Positions 29,206 through 40,489 are shown, counted from the first letter of the stretch. The stretch is 64,000 bases of DNA from Lampropedia cohaerens (GCF_001005215.1 NZ_LBNQ01000019.1:124001-188000); one strand, 5' to 3'. Notes: generated by a model from the sequence alone, not told the origin. Program-made: numbers and translations.

Positions 29206-30462
29206 TCAGATACCGGTAAAGGTGAAGCTGACTTCCGGCTTGCGTCCGGAAATGATTTCGGCAATCGCTTTGCCGGAGCCGCAGCCATGCGTCCAGCCCA
29301 GCGTCCCGTGGCCTGTGTTCAAGTACAGCTTGCCAAGTTTGGACTTGCCGATGTAGGGCACATTGCCGGGCGTTGCTGGCCGCAGACCAGTCCAGAAGCT
29401 GGCCAATTCCGGTCTGCTGACGCCCGGAAAGACCTCCAGCGTACGCTTGACGATGGCCTCGCAACGCACCGGGTTGAGTGCCAAGTCATAGCCGTTGAGC
29501 TCGGCCGTGCCAGCGATGCGCAACCGGTCTCCCAGGCGCGAATACACCAGCTTGTAGCCATCGTCGGTCAGGCTCACGGATGGCGCCTTGCTGGCGTCGA
29601 GCACTGGCATGGTGGCCGAATAGCCCTTGGCCGGATAGATGTCCAGATGCACGCCGACCTTGCGCGCCAGCGCGCGGCTGAAACTGCCCAGCGCCAGCAC
29701 GTAGGCGTCGGCCGTGGCGACCTCATATCCGCCCTGCTCGTTGGCGAACTCGACGCCCACCACCTCACCGCCAGCCTCACGCAGGTTCTGGATGCGCACA
29801 CCATAGCGGAACACCACACCCTGCTGGGCCGCACGTTCGGCCAGGGCCGTGGTGAACTTGTGCACATCGCCGGACTCATCGGCAGCCGTGTAGGTGGCAC
29901 CGGCCAGCTGCGGGCGGATATGCGCCATCGCCGGCTCGATCTGCAGCACCTCATCGGGCGAGAGCACGCGCCTGTCACAGCCAAGTTCGCGCATGATGCG
30001 TGCGGGCTCCAGCGCGGCCTGGAACTCCTTGGCATCGGTATAGAAATGCAGGATGCCGCGCTCAAGGTGGTCGTACTCGATGCCGATCTCCGCGCGCAGC
30101 TGCTGCAGCGCCTGGCGGCTGTAAGTGCCCAGGTTGAGCAGCTGGATCATGTTGTGGGTGGAGCGCTTCTTGGTGCACTCGCGCAGAAACTTCAGCCCCC
30201 ACATCCACTGGGCGGGGTCGGCGCGCAGACGAAACAGCAGCGGCGCGTCCTCCCGGCCCAGCCACTTGAGCAGCTTCAGCGGTGCTGCAGGATTGGCCCA
30301 CGGCTCGGCGTGGCTGACCGAGATCTGCCCCCCATTGCCGAAACTGGTCTCGCGCGCAGCGCCCGCGTTGCGCTCAAGCACGGTGACCTCGTGCCCGGCT
30401 TGTGCCAGATACCAGGCCGAGGTAACGCCCAGAACCCCGGCGCCCATGACGATGACTTTCAT
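29206..30462 (-). CDS. dadA: D-amino acid dehydrogenase (DadA family), under a glycine riboswitch
   Basis: 418 aa flavoprotein of the DAO family. The FAD-binding VIVMGAGVLGVTSAWYL is at the N-terminus; ETSFGNGGQISVSHAEPWANP is the DadA signature, and the C-terminus has WTGLRPATPGNVPYIGKS and NTGHGTLGWTHGCGSGK. It oxidises D-amino acids to keto acids with electrons passed to the respiratory chain. The start at 30462 has GGGAGAG 7 nt upstream; longer frames run into the riboswitch. A tandem glycine aptamer upstream implies induction by glycine, so glycine or D-alanine may be the relevant substrate. No dadX racemase is adjacent. Confidence 0.93.
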   Translation of the reverse strand: MKVIVMGAGVLGVTSAWYLAQAGHEVTVLERNAGAARETSFGNGGQISVSHAEPWANPAAPLKLLKWLGREDAPLLFRLRADPAQWMWGLKFLRECTKKRSTHNMIQLLNLGTYSRQALQQLRAEIGIEYDHLERGILHFYTDAKEFQAALEPARIMRELGCDRRVLSPDEVLQIEPAMAHIRPQLAGATYTAADESGDVHKFTTALAERAAQQGVVFRYGVRIQNLREAGGEVVGVEFANEQGGYEVATADAYVLALGSFSRALARKVGVHLDIYPAKGYSATMPVLDASKAPSVSLTDDGYKLVYSRLGDRLRIAGTAELNGYDLALNPVRCEAIVKRTLEVFPGVSRPELASFWTGLRPATPGNVPYIGKSKLGKLYLNTGHGTLGWTHGCGSGKAIAEIISGRKPEVSFTFTGI

Positions 30463-30519
30463 GACGGAACTCTCCCAACATGGCAGCTGCCAGCAACGCA
30501 TGCCTGGCCTGCCTTCCCG

Positions 30520-30731
30520 AGCCGTCCTTTTGCCTGAGAGATTCATCGCACCGCCCTGCTGGCCATGCGACTTGCCCCTTCGGCGGCTGCAGTGCAGAAA
30601 AGATTCCCTGCACCCAGCGCTCTCCAGCCTTTGATGATGTATCCAGTCTCTGGGACCTGAGCGTTGTCGGGCTGCGCCTTCGGTAACCCGCACCACCGAC
30701 CATGCGCCTGCGTGCGGGTTTCTCCTGGATC
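30520..30731 (-). promoter_or_regulatory. Tandem glycine riboswitch upstream of dadA
   Basis: Two glycine-type aptamers are read on the minus strand. The 5' aptamer (about 30731-30650) begins with GGAGAAACCCGCA, contains CCGAAGGCGCAGCCC and ends with CGCTCAGGTCCCAGAGA. The 3' aptamer (about 30630-30520) begins GGAGAGCGCTGGG, contains GCCGAAGGGGCAAG and ends with AATCTCTCAGGCAAAAGGAC. These are the consensus P1, core and closing elements of the class. A TATCTT hexamer at 30737-30742 is a plausible -10 box just before it. There is no U-tract after the aptamer; the gap to dadA holds a TGGCAGCTGCCA hairpin and the ribosome binding site, so translational control is more likely than attenuation. 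Confidence 0.92.
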
Positions 30732-30782
30732 GCGCGAAGATACCACGGCTGCGCCATGCGCAGTGCGGCACAATCTTCTGCA

Positions 30783-31340
30783 ATGACAAATTCCTTAGCG
30801 CCTGTCGCATCGGCGCAGCAGTTGCGCGTCATGGCCATGAAGCAGGACGACCTGCCGGGCGTACTGGCCGTTCAGCAAGCTGCTTACGCGCAGCATCTGC
30901 TAGAGCGCAAAGAGACCTTCCTCAACCGTCTGCAGGTGGCGCCCGCGCATTGCTGGATCGCCACCAGTGCCGAGCTGCCGGTCGCGGGCTATCTGGTCAG
31001 CCACCCATGGAATGCGCCGCTTCCCCCCGCGCTGGATTGCGCGCTGACGATGGACTGCGTGCTGCCGGGCGGCACGGGCACCACGCTCTGGTATCTGCAC
31101 GACTGTGCCGTCCACCCACGCGCACGCGGCCAGGCGGTGGCGCGGACGCTGCTGGCGCACGCCCAGGCGCGCGCGCGTGCCGCGGGCCTGACCGAAAGCC
31201 GCCTCGTTGCGCTCGCCGATGCGGTGCCGTTCTGGCAAAAGCTGGGCTTTGTGCAGGTCATGCCGGCACCAGCTGGGCTGGCAGAGAAGCTGCGCGACTA
31301 TGGCGCAGGTGCGTGCTACCTGCAAAAGCGGCTCACCTAG
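30783..31340 (+). CDS. GNAT-family N-acetyltransferase
   Basis: 185 aa from the ATG at 30783. A GNAT fold is seen: [19 protein letters not shown] (first strand and helices), an [23 protein letters not shown] block with the acetyl-CoA pyrophosphate loop, and [17 protein letters not shown] as the family C-terminal half. The substrate is unknown. It is divergent from dadA and its promoter must overlap that of the riboswitch. It is convergent with tsaD, with the two stop codons sharing the palindrome CTAG at 31337-31340. Confidence 0.85.
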   Translation: MTNSLAPVASAQQLRVMAMKQDDLPGVLAVQQAAYAQHLLERKETFLNRLQVAPAHCWIATSAELPVAGYLVSHPWNAPLPPALDCALTMDCVLPGGTGTTLWYLHDCAVHPRARGQAVARTLLAHAQARARAAGLTESRLVALADAVPFWQKLGFVQVMPAPAGLAEKLRDYGAGACYLQKRLT

Positions 31341-32446
31341 TTTTCCGCACTGCTTGCCACCAACGACTCCAGCGGCCAGCGCGGCTTGACGTCAAAGCTC
31401 CAGTCCTTCGTCGGCGGCTGCAGCCCTGCCTGCAGCCGCATCGCGGCAGCCAGCGCAATCATCGCGCCATTGTCGGTGCACAGCGCCAGCTCCGGGTAGT
31501 GCACACGTATGCCCGCGTCGCCACAGGCCGCGTTCAACTGCCTGCGCAGCATCTGGTTGGCGCCGACGCCACCGGCCACGACAAGGCGTTGCAAGCCCGT
31601 TTGCTGCAGCGCCAGCAACGACTTGCGCACCAGCACATCGACAATCGCTGCCTGCGTGCTGGCAGCCAGATCGGCCTTATGGCGCTCCAGCTGTGGGCCC
31701 AGCCGCTGCGCCTGCGTCCACACCGCCGTCTTCAGTCCAGCGAAGGAAAAGTCAAGATTGCCGCCGCGCAGCAGTGGCCGAGGCAGGGCAAACGCCTGCG
31801 GATCCCCGCCTTCGGCGAGCTGCGCCAGCACCGGCCCGCCGGGATAGGGCAGGCCGAGCAGCTTGGCGGACTTGTCGAACGCCTCGCCCGCCGCGTCATC
31901 GATGGTCTCTCCAAGCAGCGCGTAGCGGCCCACGCCGTCCACCCGCATGAGCTGCGTGTGCCCGCCTGACACCAGCAGCGCCACAAACGGGAACTGCGGT
32001 GGATCGGCACTCAGAAAGGGCGACAGCAAATGCCCTTCCAGGTGGTGCACGCCCAGCACCGGCTTGTCCAGCGCCGCAGCCAGTGCGCAGGCCACCCCCG
32101 CGCCCACCAACAGCGCACCGGCCAGCCCCGGCCCCTTGGTGTAGGCGATGACGTCAACCGCAGCGAGACGGCAACCCGCCTGCTGCAGCACCTGTTCGGT
32201 CAGCGGAAGAACCCGGCGGATATGGTCGCGGCTGGCCAGCTCGGGCACCACGCCGCCGTAGTTCCGGTGCATGGCAATCTGGCTGTGCAGCGCTTGCGCC
32301 AGCAGCTTTGGCACTTGCTCGCCGCGGGTCTCAACCAATGCCACGCCGGTTTCGTCGCATGACGATTCGATGCCAAGCACGCGCAGGCCATCGGGCAGCT
32401 CAAGCCGCTCAGGTGCGACACGCGGGGAAGGTGACTCGACGGTCAT
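31337..32446 (-). CDS. tsaD: tRNA N6-threonylcarbamoyladenosine transferase
   Basis: 369 aa, about 25 longer than usual because of an N-terminal extension before [17 protein letters not shown]. It transfers threonylcarbamoyl from TC-AMP to A37 of ANN-decoding tRNAs, with TsaB and TsaE. The metal-binding [10 protein letters not shown] (His pair), VSGGHTQL and [12 protein letters not shown] are family motifs. The ribosome binding site and start at 32446 are not strong, so the first residues are uncertain. Confidence 0.95.
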   Translation of the reverse strand: MTVESPSPRVAPERLELPDGLRVLGIESSCDETGVALVETRGEQVPKLLAQALHSQIAMHRNYGGVVPELASRDHIRRVLPLTEQVLQQAGCRLAAVDVIAYTKGPGLAGALLVGAGVACALAAALDKPVLGVHHLEGHLLSPFLSADPPQFPFVALLVSGGHTQLMRVDGVGRYALLGETIDDAAGEAFDKSAKLLGLPYPGGPVLAQLAEGGDPQAFALPRPLLRGGNLDFSFAGLKTAVWTQAQRLGPQLERHKADLAASTQAAIVDVLVRKSLLALQQTGLQRLVVAGGVGANQMLRRQLNAACGDAGIRVHYPELALCTDNGAMIALAAAMRLQAGLQPPTKDWSFDVKPRWPLESLVASSAEN

Positions 32447-32661
32447 TGTGGTAGGAAATAGTAGAGGCAGTAGATGGGAGAAAAACGCGCCAGCGTGCGC
32501 CTGGCAGCTGGGGCACCACTTTTGCGAACGGGCCCGCCATGCGGCGTCGGTTGCGTTGCAGTCCGACAGCGGGCTGCGCCAGCCTCTGGCACATTACAGG
32601 GCTGTGGCAGACAGCGCCTGCTGCTGCTTCTGTCTTCCATTTTTTCAAGAAAGTGCATGCC

Positions 32662-32910
32662 ATGTCGATTATCTGGACAATCATTGTAGGTTTGGTCGTG
32701 GGCCTGATCGCCCGCATGCTCAAACCCGGTCGTGACGCGATGGGCTGGATCATGACCGCCGTGCTGGGCATTGCCGGCTCCTTCCTGGCCGGGTTCATTG
32801 GCCAGCAGCTGAACTTTTATGCGCCCGGAGAGCCCGCCGGGTTCATTGCTTCCGTTATCGGCGCCATCGTGTTGCTGGTGATCTGGGGCGCTGTTACGGG
32901 CAAAAAATAA
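32662..32910 (+). CDS. GlsB/YeaQ/YmgE-family small membrane protein
   Basis: 82 aa from the ATG at 32662. Three hydrophobic segments with glycines: IIWTIIVGLVVGLIARML, GWIMTAVLGIAGSFLAGFIGQQL and GFIASVIGAIVLLVIWGAV. GxxAR and the PG-rich turns are typical of the transglycosylase-associated / YeaQ family, small proteins often induced by envelope or acid stress. Role is not known. A DUF697-like gene follows after 40 bp and may be co-transcribed. Confidence 0.85.
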   Translation: MSIIWTIIVGLVVGLIARMLKPGRDAMGWIMTAVLGIAGSFLAGFIGQQLNFYAPGEPAGFIASVIGAIVLLVIWGAVTGKK

Positions 32911-32950
32911 GCGCGTCCCGATCGTCATTCGAGCGGGCCTGCTTGCAGAA

Positions 32951-33487
32951 ATGAAAAAACTCCCCTTTTCTCTCATGCCATCGGCGCTGGAGCTTGCGGC
33001 AGGCGACCCGCAGCTGGAAGCGGCCGTGCGGCGCAGCAAGAAGCTGCTGCATCGCAAGGCCTTGCTGGCCGCAGTCGCCAGCTCGGTGCCCGTGCCAGGG
33101 TTGGATTGGGCGGCGGATGCAGCCCTGCTGACCAAGCTCATCCCACAGATCAATCGCGAGTTCGGCCTCTCACCCGAACAGATTGATGCACTGCACCCCG
33201 AAAAGCGTGAACAGGTGCAGCGCGCCGTCGCCATGGTGGGATCGGTGCTCATTGGCAAGGTGGTCACGCGCGAAATGGTCATCAAGCTGGCCTCGGCCAT
33301 CGGCGTGCGCATGACCGGCAAGCAGGTCGCCAAGTTCGTGCCACTGGCCGGGCAGGCGCTCTCGGCCAGCATCGGCTATGCAGCGCTGCGCTATCTTGGC
33401 GAGCAGCATCTGCGCGAATGCGTGGAGGTCGCGCGCAGCGCAAGACTGCCACTTCCGGCCCGCCAAGGGGAGGCGCTTTCTGGTTGA
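32951..33487 (+). CDS. DUF697-like conserved protein
   Basis: 178 aa. A central pattern of small hydrophobic helices (LLHRKALLAAVASSVPVPGLDWAAD, then FVPLAGQALSASIGYAALRYLG) resembles DUF697 domains, which occur in membrane proteins next to GTPases. No long membrane helix stands out. The N-terminus (FSLMPSALELAAGDPQLEAAVRR) and the charged C-terminal end are not recognised. It lies 40 bp after the GlsB-like gene. No function is assigned; the domain label is by eye. Confidence 0.6.
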   Translation: MKKLPFSLMPSALELAAGDPQLEAAVRRSKKLLHRKALLAAVASSVPVPGLDWAADAALLTKLIPQINREFGLSPEQIDALHPEKREQVQRAVAMVGSVLIGKVVTREMVIKLASAIGVRMTGKQVAKFVPLAGQALSASIGYAALRYLGEQHLRECVEVARSARLPLPARQGEALSG

Positions 33488-33695
33488 CGATGATGGGCAC
33501 GTCCGGGCTGTCATCCCGCGAGGGCCCTGCCGCGTTGTGGCGTCTCGGACTGCACGCACACCTGCGCGCAGGGGTTGTGCCCACCCACCGGCGGGACGCG
33601 CGTTGAGAAAATCGCTTTCTGATCGATGGCAAACCATCATCGACCGTTCGATTTGGCGATGACCCGCAGGCAGCGTCCCTACAATATCCGTCACT

Positions 33696-34862
33696 ATGAG
33701 CACCTTGCAACTCACGTTGGTCATCCTGGGCGTTGTCATCATCCTGGCGGTCGTTGCCTACAACCAGTGGTACAGCCTTCGCCACGCCCCACGCAAACCC
33801 CGCAAGGAGCCGGTTGACGCCAGTGCCGCTGCTCCGCTGGAGCGGCGTGAGCCCGACCTTGGTGATGTGCAGGCAGCCAGTTGGGCGCACGACAATCCCG
33901 AACCTCCGCTCGAATCCCCTCCTGCTGCCGCCGCAGCACCGGCCAGCGGACTGTTTGGCCAGGGCAAGAGCGACAGCGTCGCTGCCGCGGCAGCTTCGGA
34001 GGATCCCGCCCACGCCACGGCCAGCGCGCCCTATGGCGCGGGTCAGCCGTTCGACAGCCTGGTCTTCAGTATTGTTCCGCTGGCGCTGGATAAGCCCGTG
34101 TCTGGTGACGCCGCGCTGGCCGCCCTGCCACCAACCCGGCGCATCGGCAAGAAACAGTTTCTCATCCATGGCTTGAACGTCCACACCAGAAGCTGGGAGC
34201 CGCCGCGCGCCGGGGCACGCTACAGCGCCTTCGAGGCAGCAATCCAGCTGGCCAACCGCCAAGGCGCGCTCAACGAAATCGAGTTTTCAGAGTTTGTGCT
34301 CAAGACGCAGGCGTTTGCCGATGAAATCGGCGCCGCGCCCGATTTTCCGGACATGCTGCATGAAGTGGCCCGAGGCCGGGAGGTCGATGCGTTCGCAGCA
34401 CAGAACGATGCGGTGCTCAATCTCATGCTGTCCGCACGGCGCGCCACCTGGAGCCCTGGCTATATCCGCCAGTGCGCGGCGCGCTACGGTTTCAAGCCGT
34501 CCGTCACGCCCGGCAGGCTGACGCTGGCTGCGGCCAACCCCATCGCGCCGCCGGTGCTGACGCTGAACTACGACCCGCAGGCCGCGATGGCCGACGATCT
34601 CGACCACGCGCCCATCCACGAGATCCTGTTCACGCTGGATGTGCCCAACGTTGACCGCGCAGAAAGCGCCTTCCCACGGCTGCGTCAGATCCTAGAGGAA
34701 CTGGCGGAGACCATGGAAGGCACGATCACCGATCCGGAGGGACGCAAGCTTCCGGCGATGGCCATGGATTCGATCGCTGCCGACGTCGAGCGGCTCTACG
34801 ACGCGCTGGAGGCCAGAGGTTTTCCGGCTGGCAGCCCCGCTGCCCTGAAACTGTTCAGCTGA
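33696..34862 (+). CDS. zipA: Cell division protein ZipA
   Basis: 388 aa. An N-terminal membrane helix (LQLTLVILGVVIILAVVAYNQWY) with a short periplasmic tail is followed by a charged, Pro/Ala-rich linker (residues about 30-150) and a C-terminal globular domain (about residues 240-385) that resembles the ZipA FtsZ-binding domain. ZipA tethers FtsZ to the membrane. Placement directly before ligA is the standard arrangement and supports the call, since ZipA sequences are weakly conserved. No other division genes are near. Confidence 0.85.
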   Translation: MSTLQLTLVILGVVIILAVVAYNQWYSLRHAPRKPRKEPVDASAAAPLERREPDLGDVQAASWAHDNPEPPLESPPAAAAAPASGLFGQGKSDSVAAAAASEDPAHATASAPYGAGQPFDSLVFSIVPLALDKPVSGDAALAALPPTRRIGKKQFLIHGLNVHTRSWEPPRAGARYSAFEAAIQLANRQGALNEIEFSEFVLKTQAFADEIGAAPDFPDMLHEVARGREVDAFAAQNDAVLNLMLSARRATWSPGYIRQCAARYGFKPSVTPGRLTLAAANPIAPPVLTLNYDPQAAMADDLDHAPIHEILFTLDVPNVDRAESAFPRLRQILEELAETMEGTITDPEGRKLPAMAMDSIAADVERLYDALEARGFPAGSPAALKLFS

Positions 34863-37112
<2,250 letters not shown>

Positions 37113-37182
37113 GATATATCGGGCTGCCGCAGCGCTTCTGCCCAATGCACCGCTGGCCGCAGGCCGGCGGAAAGTCCGTTCA

Positions 37183-37277
37183 CGGTCATTGAACTGTCCG
37201 TGATCTGTTTGTGCGCAGCTTGCAGGACATGCCGGCGTAGCGCATGCAATCGCGTCGTCCCGTCACAGCCCGGTCAT
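37183..37277 (+). promoter_or_regulatory. Possible Pho-box units upstream of the PAP2 lipoprotein gene
   Basis: Five CTGTCAT-like heptamers stand at multiples of 11 bp: CGGTCAT (37183), CTGTCCG (37194), CTGTTTG (37205), CCGTCAC (37260) and CGGTCAT (37271). Each has one to three mismatches to the PhoB half-site. The last pair lies 48 bp before the ATG, with CAGAAT about 12 bp downstream as a candidate -10 box. Regulation by PhoB is suggested by the gene's phosphatase-like product, but the match is imperfect. Confidence 0.4.
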
Positions 37278-37324
37278 AAAGCCTTTCCAGAATGCGCGCT
37301 TCGCATTTCCCAGGAAACCTTTCA

Positions 37325-39601
37325 ATGACCTATTCCGTGCTGCCTGCCGCCCTGCGTGGCCGCCACCGCCCCTTCGCACTGTCGGCGCTTGCGCTGGCCA
37401 TCACCTTGTCGCTGAGCGCTTGCGGTGGCAGCTCCGAGGAGGAAGCGGCCGTCACCATTCCCGCGCCGCCCGCGGGGCTTGGCGCGCCCGCCGTTGCCGA
37501 AGCGCCTGATGCCACGATTCCGCCCGGTCGCACCGACGTGCCGCCACGCCGCATCCATGCCGCAGTCGATGGTACCAAGCGCGGCGCCGCCAATGGTGGC
37601 ATCAACGTCATCGACCCGGCCACCGGCTACGCACTGAACAACGCCGGCTACCCCTCAGGGTCGGGCGATGCGTGCTATGCCGATGAAAAGACCAACCTCA
37701 GCATCCGTCCGCTCAAGGGTTTCCTGGAAATCTGGCAGCCAGTCACGCCCTACATGGACGCTTACCAGACGGCGCTGCCAGACAGCCGCGTCATCACCAG
37801 GGAAGGGCTGACGTTTTATTGCCCGTCCATTCCGGTATCGATCTGGACCGGCATCCCCGGCGACGGCACCGACGGCACGATTCTCAACCGCGCCCTGCAC
37901 GAGGCCAACCTGCGTTACTCCGGCAAGGTCACGGCTCCCGAATACCGCACGCCTGAGAGAGAGCTGGCAGCCTATCTTGACGACGCCCGCGGCAAGAACT
38001 ACAGCGTCAGCACCGGCCTGGGGCCGCTGGCGCAGGCCTGGCATGCGCTGGCACGGCAGCAGTCGTACATCGACACCATTCCGACATCCGGCGCCTGCCC
38101 GGATGGCAGCACGGAAAAATACCCATTCTGCAGCGCGCCCGGCGGCGAGCAGTACAACGTCGGCGAAGGCGCCAGCCATGACGTGAACGCGGCGCTGGCT
38201 GCCAATCCCGATTTCGGCCTGGCCGTCAACTTCGTGCTGCGCACCACCAACGACGGCACGGCCTCAACCAACCCCACCAAGTACTTCTACAAGTACGCCC
38301 GGCCCTACCGCTGGCACGATGCCGGCCTGAGCCCTGTGCCGATCACCGTGCCCGAGTCACTCAAGAATGCGCGGAAACTACCCGATCTGACCGCCAGCGA
38401 CCCGTACAAGGACGTGCGCAAGGACAGCGACTTCCCAAGTGGTCACACCGCAGAGGGCGTGCGCGGTGCCTTCGCCTATGGCTACCTCGTGCCCCAGCGC
38501 TTTCAACAGATGCTCGCACGCGGGCTGGAGCTGGGCGATAACCGCATCGTCGCTGGCATGCACTCGGCGCTGGCCGTCATGGGCGGGCGCATCAATGGCG
38601 AAATCGCCGCGCTCAATCTCATCAACCGCATTCCGCAGCAGGAGCGCGAGGCCGCCTACGCGCAGGCCCAGCAGCAGCTGCGCGCAAAAGTTGCGGCAAC
38701 CGCTGGTGACGAGCGCCTGGCCTCCGACGAGGGCTTCCTGGCCTACGCGCTGTCCCAGGAAGGCAGGGACACCATTGGCCCTTTCGAGACGCCCTACGCC
38801 GATCACGCCACCAACAAGGCCGAGTACCGCCGCCGACTGACGTTCGGCTTGCCGCAAGACGCCAGCAAGGCAGGCCAGCCTGCGGTGGTGCCCGAGGGCG
38901 CCGAAACGCTGCTGGAAACGCGCCTGCCCTATCTCAGCGCCGAGCAGCGCCGCGTCGTGCTGCAAACCACCGCACTCGACTCGGGCTACCCGGTTCTGGA
39001 TGACGAGGAAGGCTTTGGCCGCCTGAACTACTTCGATGCGGCCGATGGCTATGGCGCGTTCAACGGCGACGTCACCGTCACCATGGACGCGGCACTGGGC
39101 GGCTTTCACGCGTTCGATGCCTGGCGCAACGACATCGGCGGCGCCGGCAAGCTGACCAAGCAGGGAACGGGCACACTCGCGCTGACCGGCAGCAACACCT
39201 ACAGCGGCGGCACCGTGATCAGCGAAGGAACGCTGCTGGCCGCGCACGCACAGGCCCTCGGCGAGGGCATGGTGTACTTGTCGGAGCAAGGGACGTTGCA
39301 GCTCTCGGCACAGGTGCCGACGGTGCACGTCAGGCAGGACTATGTCCAGACTGGCCAGGCCGCGCTGGATGCCGTCCTGGCCTCCGGCGAGGACGCCGTG
39401 CTGCAGGTCGCAGGCCGCGCCGTGCTCGATACCGACAGCGTGCTGCGCGTGCAGTTCGACGCCAAGCCCTCTGCCGGGCAGATCTTCCCGGTGTTGCAGG
39501 CGTCGTCGCTGCAGGGGCGGTTCGGGCGCATCGAGCTGCCCGATGACGTACAGGCAACCGCGCAATACACAGACCATGGCCTGCGCCTGCTGATCCAGTG
39601 A
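37325..39601 (+). CDS. Secreted lipoprotein: PAP2/class A-type acid phosphatase domain plus autotransporter-associated repeat
   Basis: 758 aa from the ATG at 37325 (AGGAA 9 nt upstream). The N-terminal signal ends in a lipobox (LSLSACGG), so the product is a probable lipoprotein. Residues about 230-440 match the PAP2/vanadium-haloperoxidase-type phosphatases: motif 1 K319-x6-R326-P327, motif 2 PSGH at 371-374, and motif 3 NRIVAGMH with Arg407 and His413, but the usual Asp four residues after that His is Ala417. Residues about 610-660 contain one passenger-associated repeat (GTGTLALTGSNTYSGGT). There is no autotransporter beta-barrel at the C-terminus. Phosphate-ester hydrolysis outside the cell is inferred. 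Confidence 0.82.
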   Translation: MTYSVLPAALRGRHRPFALSALALAITLSLSACGGSSEEEAAVTIPAPPAGLGAPAVAEAPDATIPPGRTDVPPRRIHAAVDGTKRGAANGGINVIDPATGYALNNAGYPSGSGDACYADEKTNLSIRPLKGFLEIWQPVTPYMDAYQTALPDSRVITREGLTFYCPSIPVSIWTGIPGDGTDGTILNRALHEANLRYSGKVTAPEYRTPERELAAYLDDARGKNYSVSTGLGPLAQAWHALARQQSYIDTIPTSGACPDGSTEKYPFCSAPGGEQYNVGEGASHDVNAALAANPDFGLAVNFVLRTTNDGTASTNPTKYFYKYARPYRWHDAGLSPVPITVPESLKNARKLPDLTASDPYKDVRKDSDFPSGHTAEGVRGAFAYGYLVPQRFQQMLARGLELGDNRIVAGMHSALAVMGGRINGEIAALNLINRIPQQEREAAYAQAQQQLRAKVAATAGDERLASDEGFLAYALSQEGRDTIGPFETPYADHATNKAEYRRRLTFGLPQDASKAGQPAVVPEGAETLLETRLPYLSAEQRRVVLQTTALDSGYPVLDDEEGFGRLNYFDAADGYGAFNGDVTVTMDAALGGFHAFDAWRNDIGGAGKLTKQGTGTLALTGSNTYSGGTVISEGTLLAAHAQALGEGMVYLSEQGTLQLSAQVPTVHVRQDYVQTGQAALDAVLASGEDAVLQVAGRAVLDTDSVLRVQFDAKPSAGQIFPVLQASSLQGRFGRIELPDDVQATAQYTDHGLRLLIQ

Positions 39602-39617
39602 TCGGCCCCGCCCTGAA

Positions 39618-39647
39618 CACACCAACGCCAGCGCTGGCGTTGGTGTG
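39618..39647. repeat. 30-bp perfect palindrome between the PAP2 gene and lolA
   Basis: CACACCAACGCCAGC followed immediately by its complement gives 15-bp arms with no loop, in the 89-bp gap between two convergent stop codons (17 bp after the PAP2 stop, 44 bp after the lolA stop). It lacks a T-run; as RNA it would fold into a strong hairpin and could act as a bidirectional terminator or mRNA 3' end protector. Confidence 0.75.
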
Positions 39648-39690
39648 GGGGCCATGTCACAACAGGACTGGCACCCCGCAGCAGTGCGAT

Positions 39691-40329
39691 TCAGGGCGTT
39701 TCGTGAATCACGTCGGCATCGGCTGGCGGCGTGAACACAAAACGCTCTGGCGCAACGGACACATTGGCCTGGAAGTTCTCGAACCGCAGCGCCGAATGCT
39801 GGGCAAAGTTATCCTCGATCTCCAGCGCTGCCAGCACGTCCCCGTCAAACCCCATGCGTACACTGCGCAACGCGCCATCGTCGTCCTTGGGGGTGGCAAC
39901 CACCCACTCCAACCCTTGCGCCGCCGGCACCGACCGCAGCGTGAAGCTCTGCTCCAGCGCGCTGCGCGAGGTGGCCGAGGTCAGGATCGCAGCAGGGGTG
40001 CTGTTGAGGGCCTGATCCTGATCACGCGAGGTGGCCTGGTTGAGATCCTCGTCATACACCCAGAGCGTCTGACCATCGCCAACGATCAACTGCGGAAACG
40101 GCTGCTGATAATCGAAGCGGAACTTGCCAGGCCGCTCGAACACGAACGTGCCGCTGGAGACGCTCACCCGGCCCGGTTCACCATCCCGCTCGGGCGCCGT
40201 CACGGTCTGCGTGAACTGCGCCTGACCAGAATGCACATTCTTGAGAAAATGGTCCAGCGCCGTCAACCCATCGGCCATGGCCAAGGGTGCCGCGCAGGCC
40301 AGCGACAGTGCAAAAACAGCTCTTTTCAT
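39691..40329 (-). CDS. lolA: Outer-membrane lipoprotein carrier protein LolA
   Basis: 212 aa. A cleavable signal peptide (RAVFALSLACAAPLAMA) precedes a periplasmic beta-barrel-like domain with the LolA patterns: SGQAQFTQTV, SGTFVFERPGKFRFDYQ, IVGDGQTLWVYDEDLNQ and PAAILTS. It carries lipoproteins from LolCDE to LolB. The common neighbour ftsK is absent here. It is divergent from amn across a 160-bp region. Confidence 0.93.
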   Translation of the reverse strand: MKRAVFALSLACAAPLAMADGLTALDHFLKNVHSGQAQFTQTVTAPERDGEPGRVSVSSGTFVFERPGKFRFDYQQPFPQLIVGDGQTLWVYDEDLNQATSRDQDQALNSTPAAILTSATSRSALEQSFTLRSVPAAQGLEWVVATPKDDDGALRSVRMGFDGDVLAALEIEDNFAQHSALRFENFQANVSVAPERFVFTPPADADVIHETP

Positions 40330-40489
40330 CTCATTTCCATTCGTTCAACTACCGCACTTACCAACGCTGCGACTGCGACGGCGTTGACGGTTCCGCCATT
40401 TGCGTATCTTTGCACACCGTGCAAGCACGGTACGATGCGGGCTGACATCCAGCACCTGTTCGATGCGTAGCGGCATCGTGACGACCATC

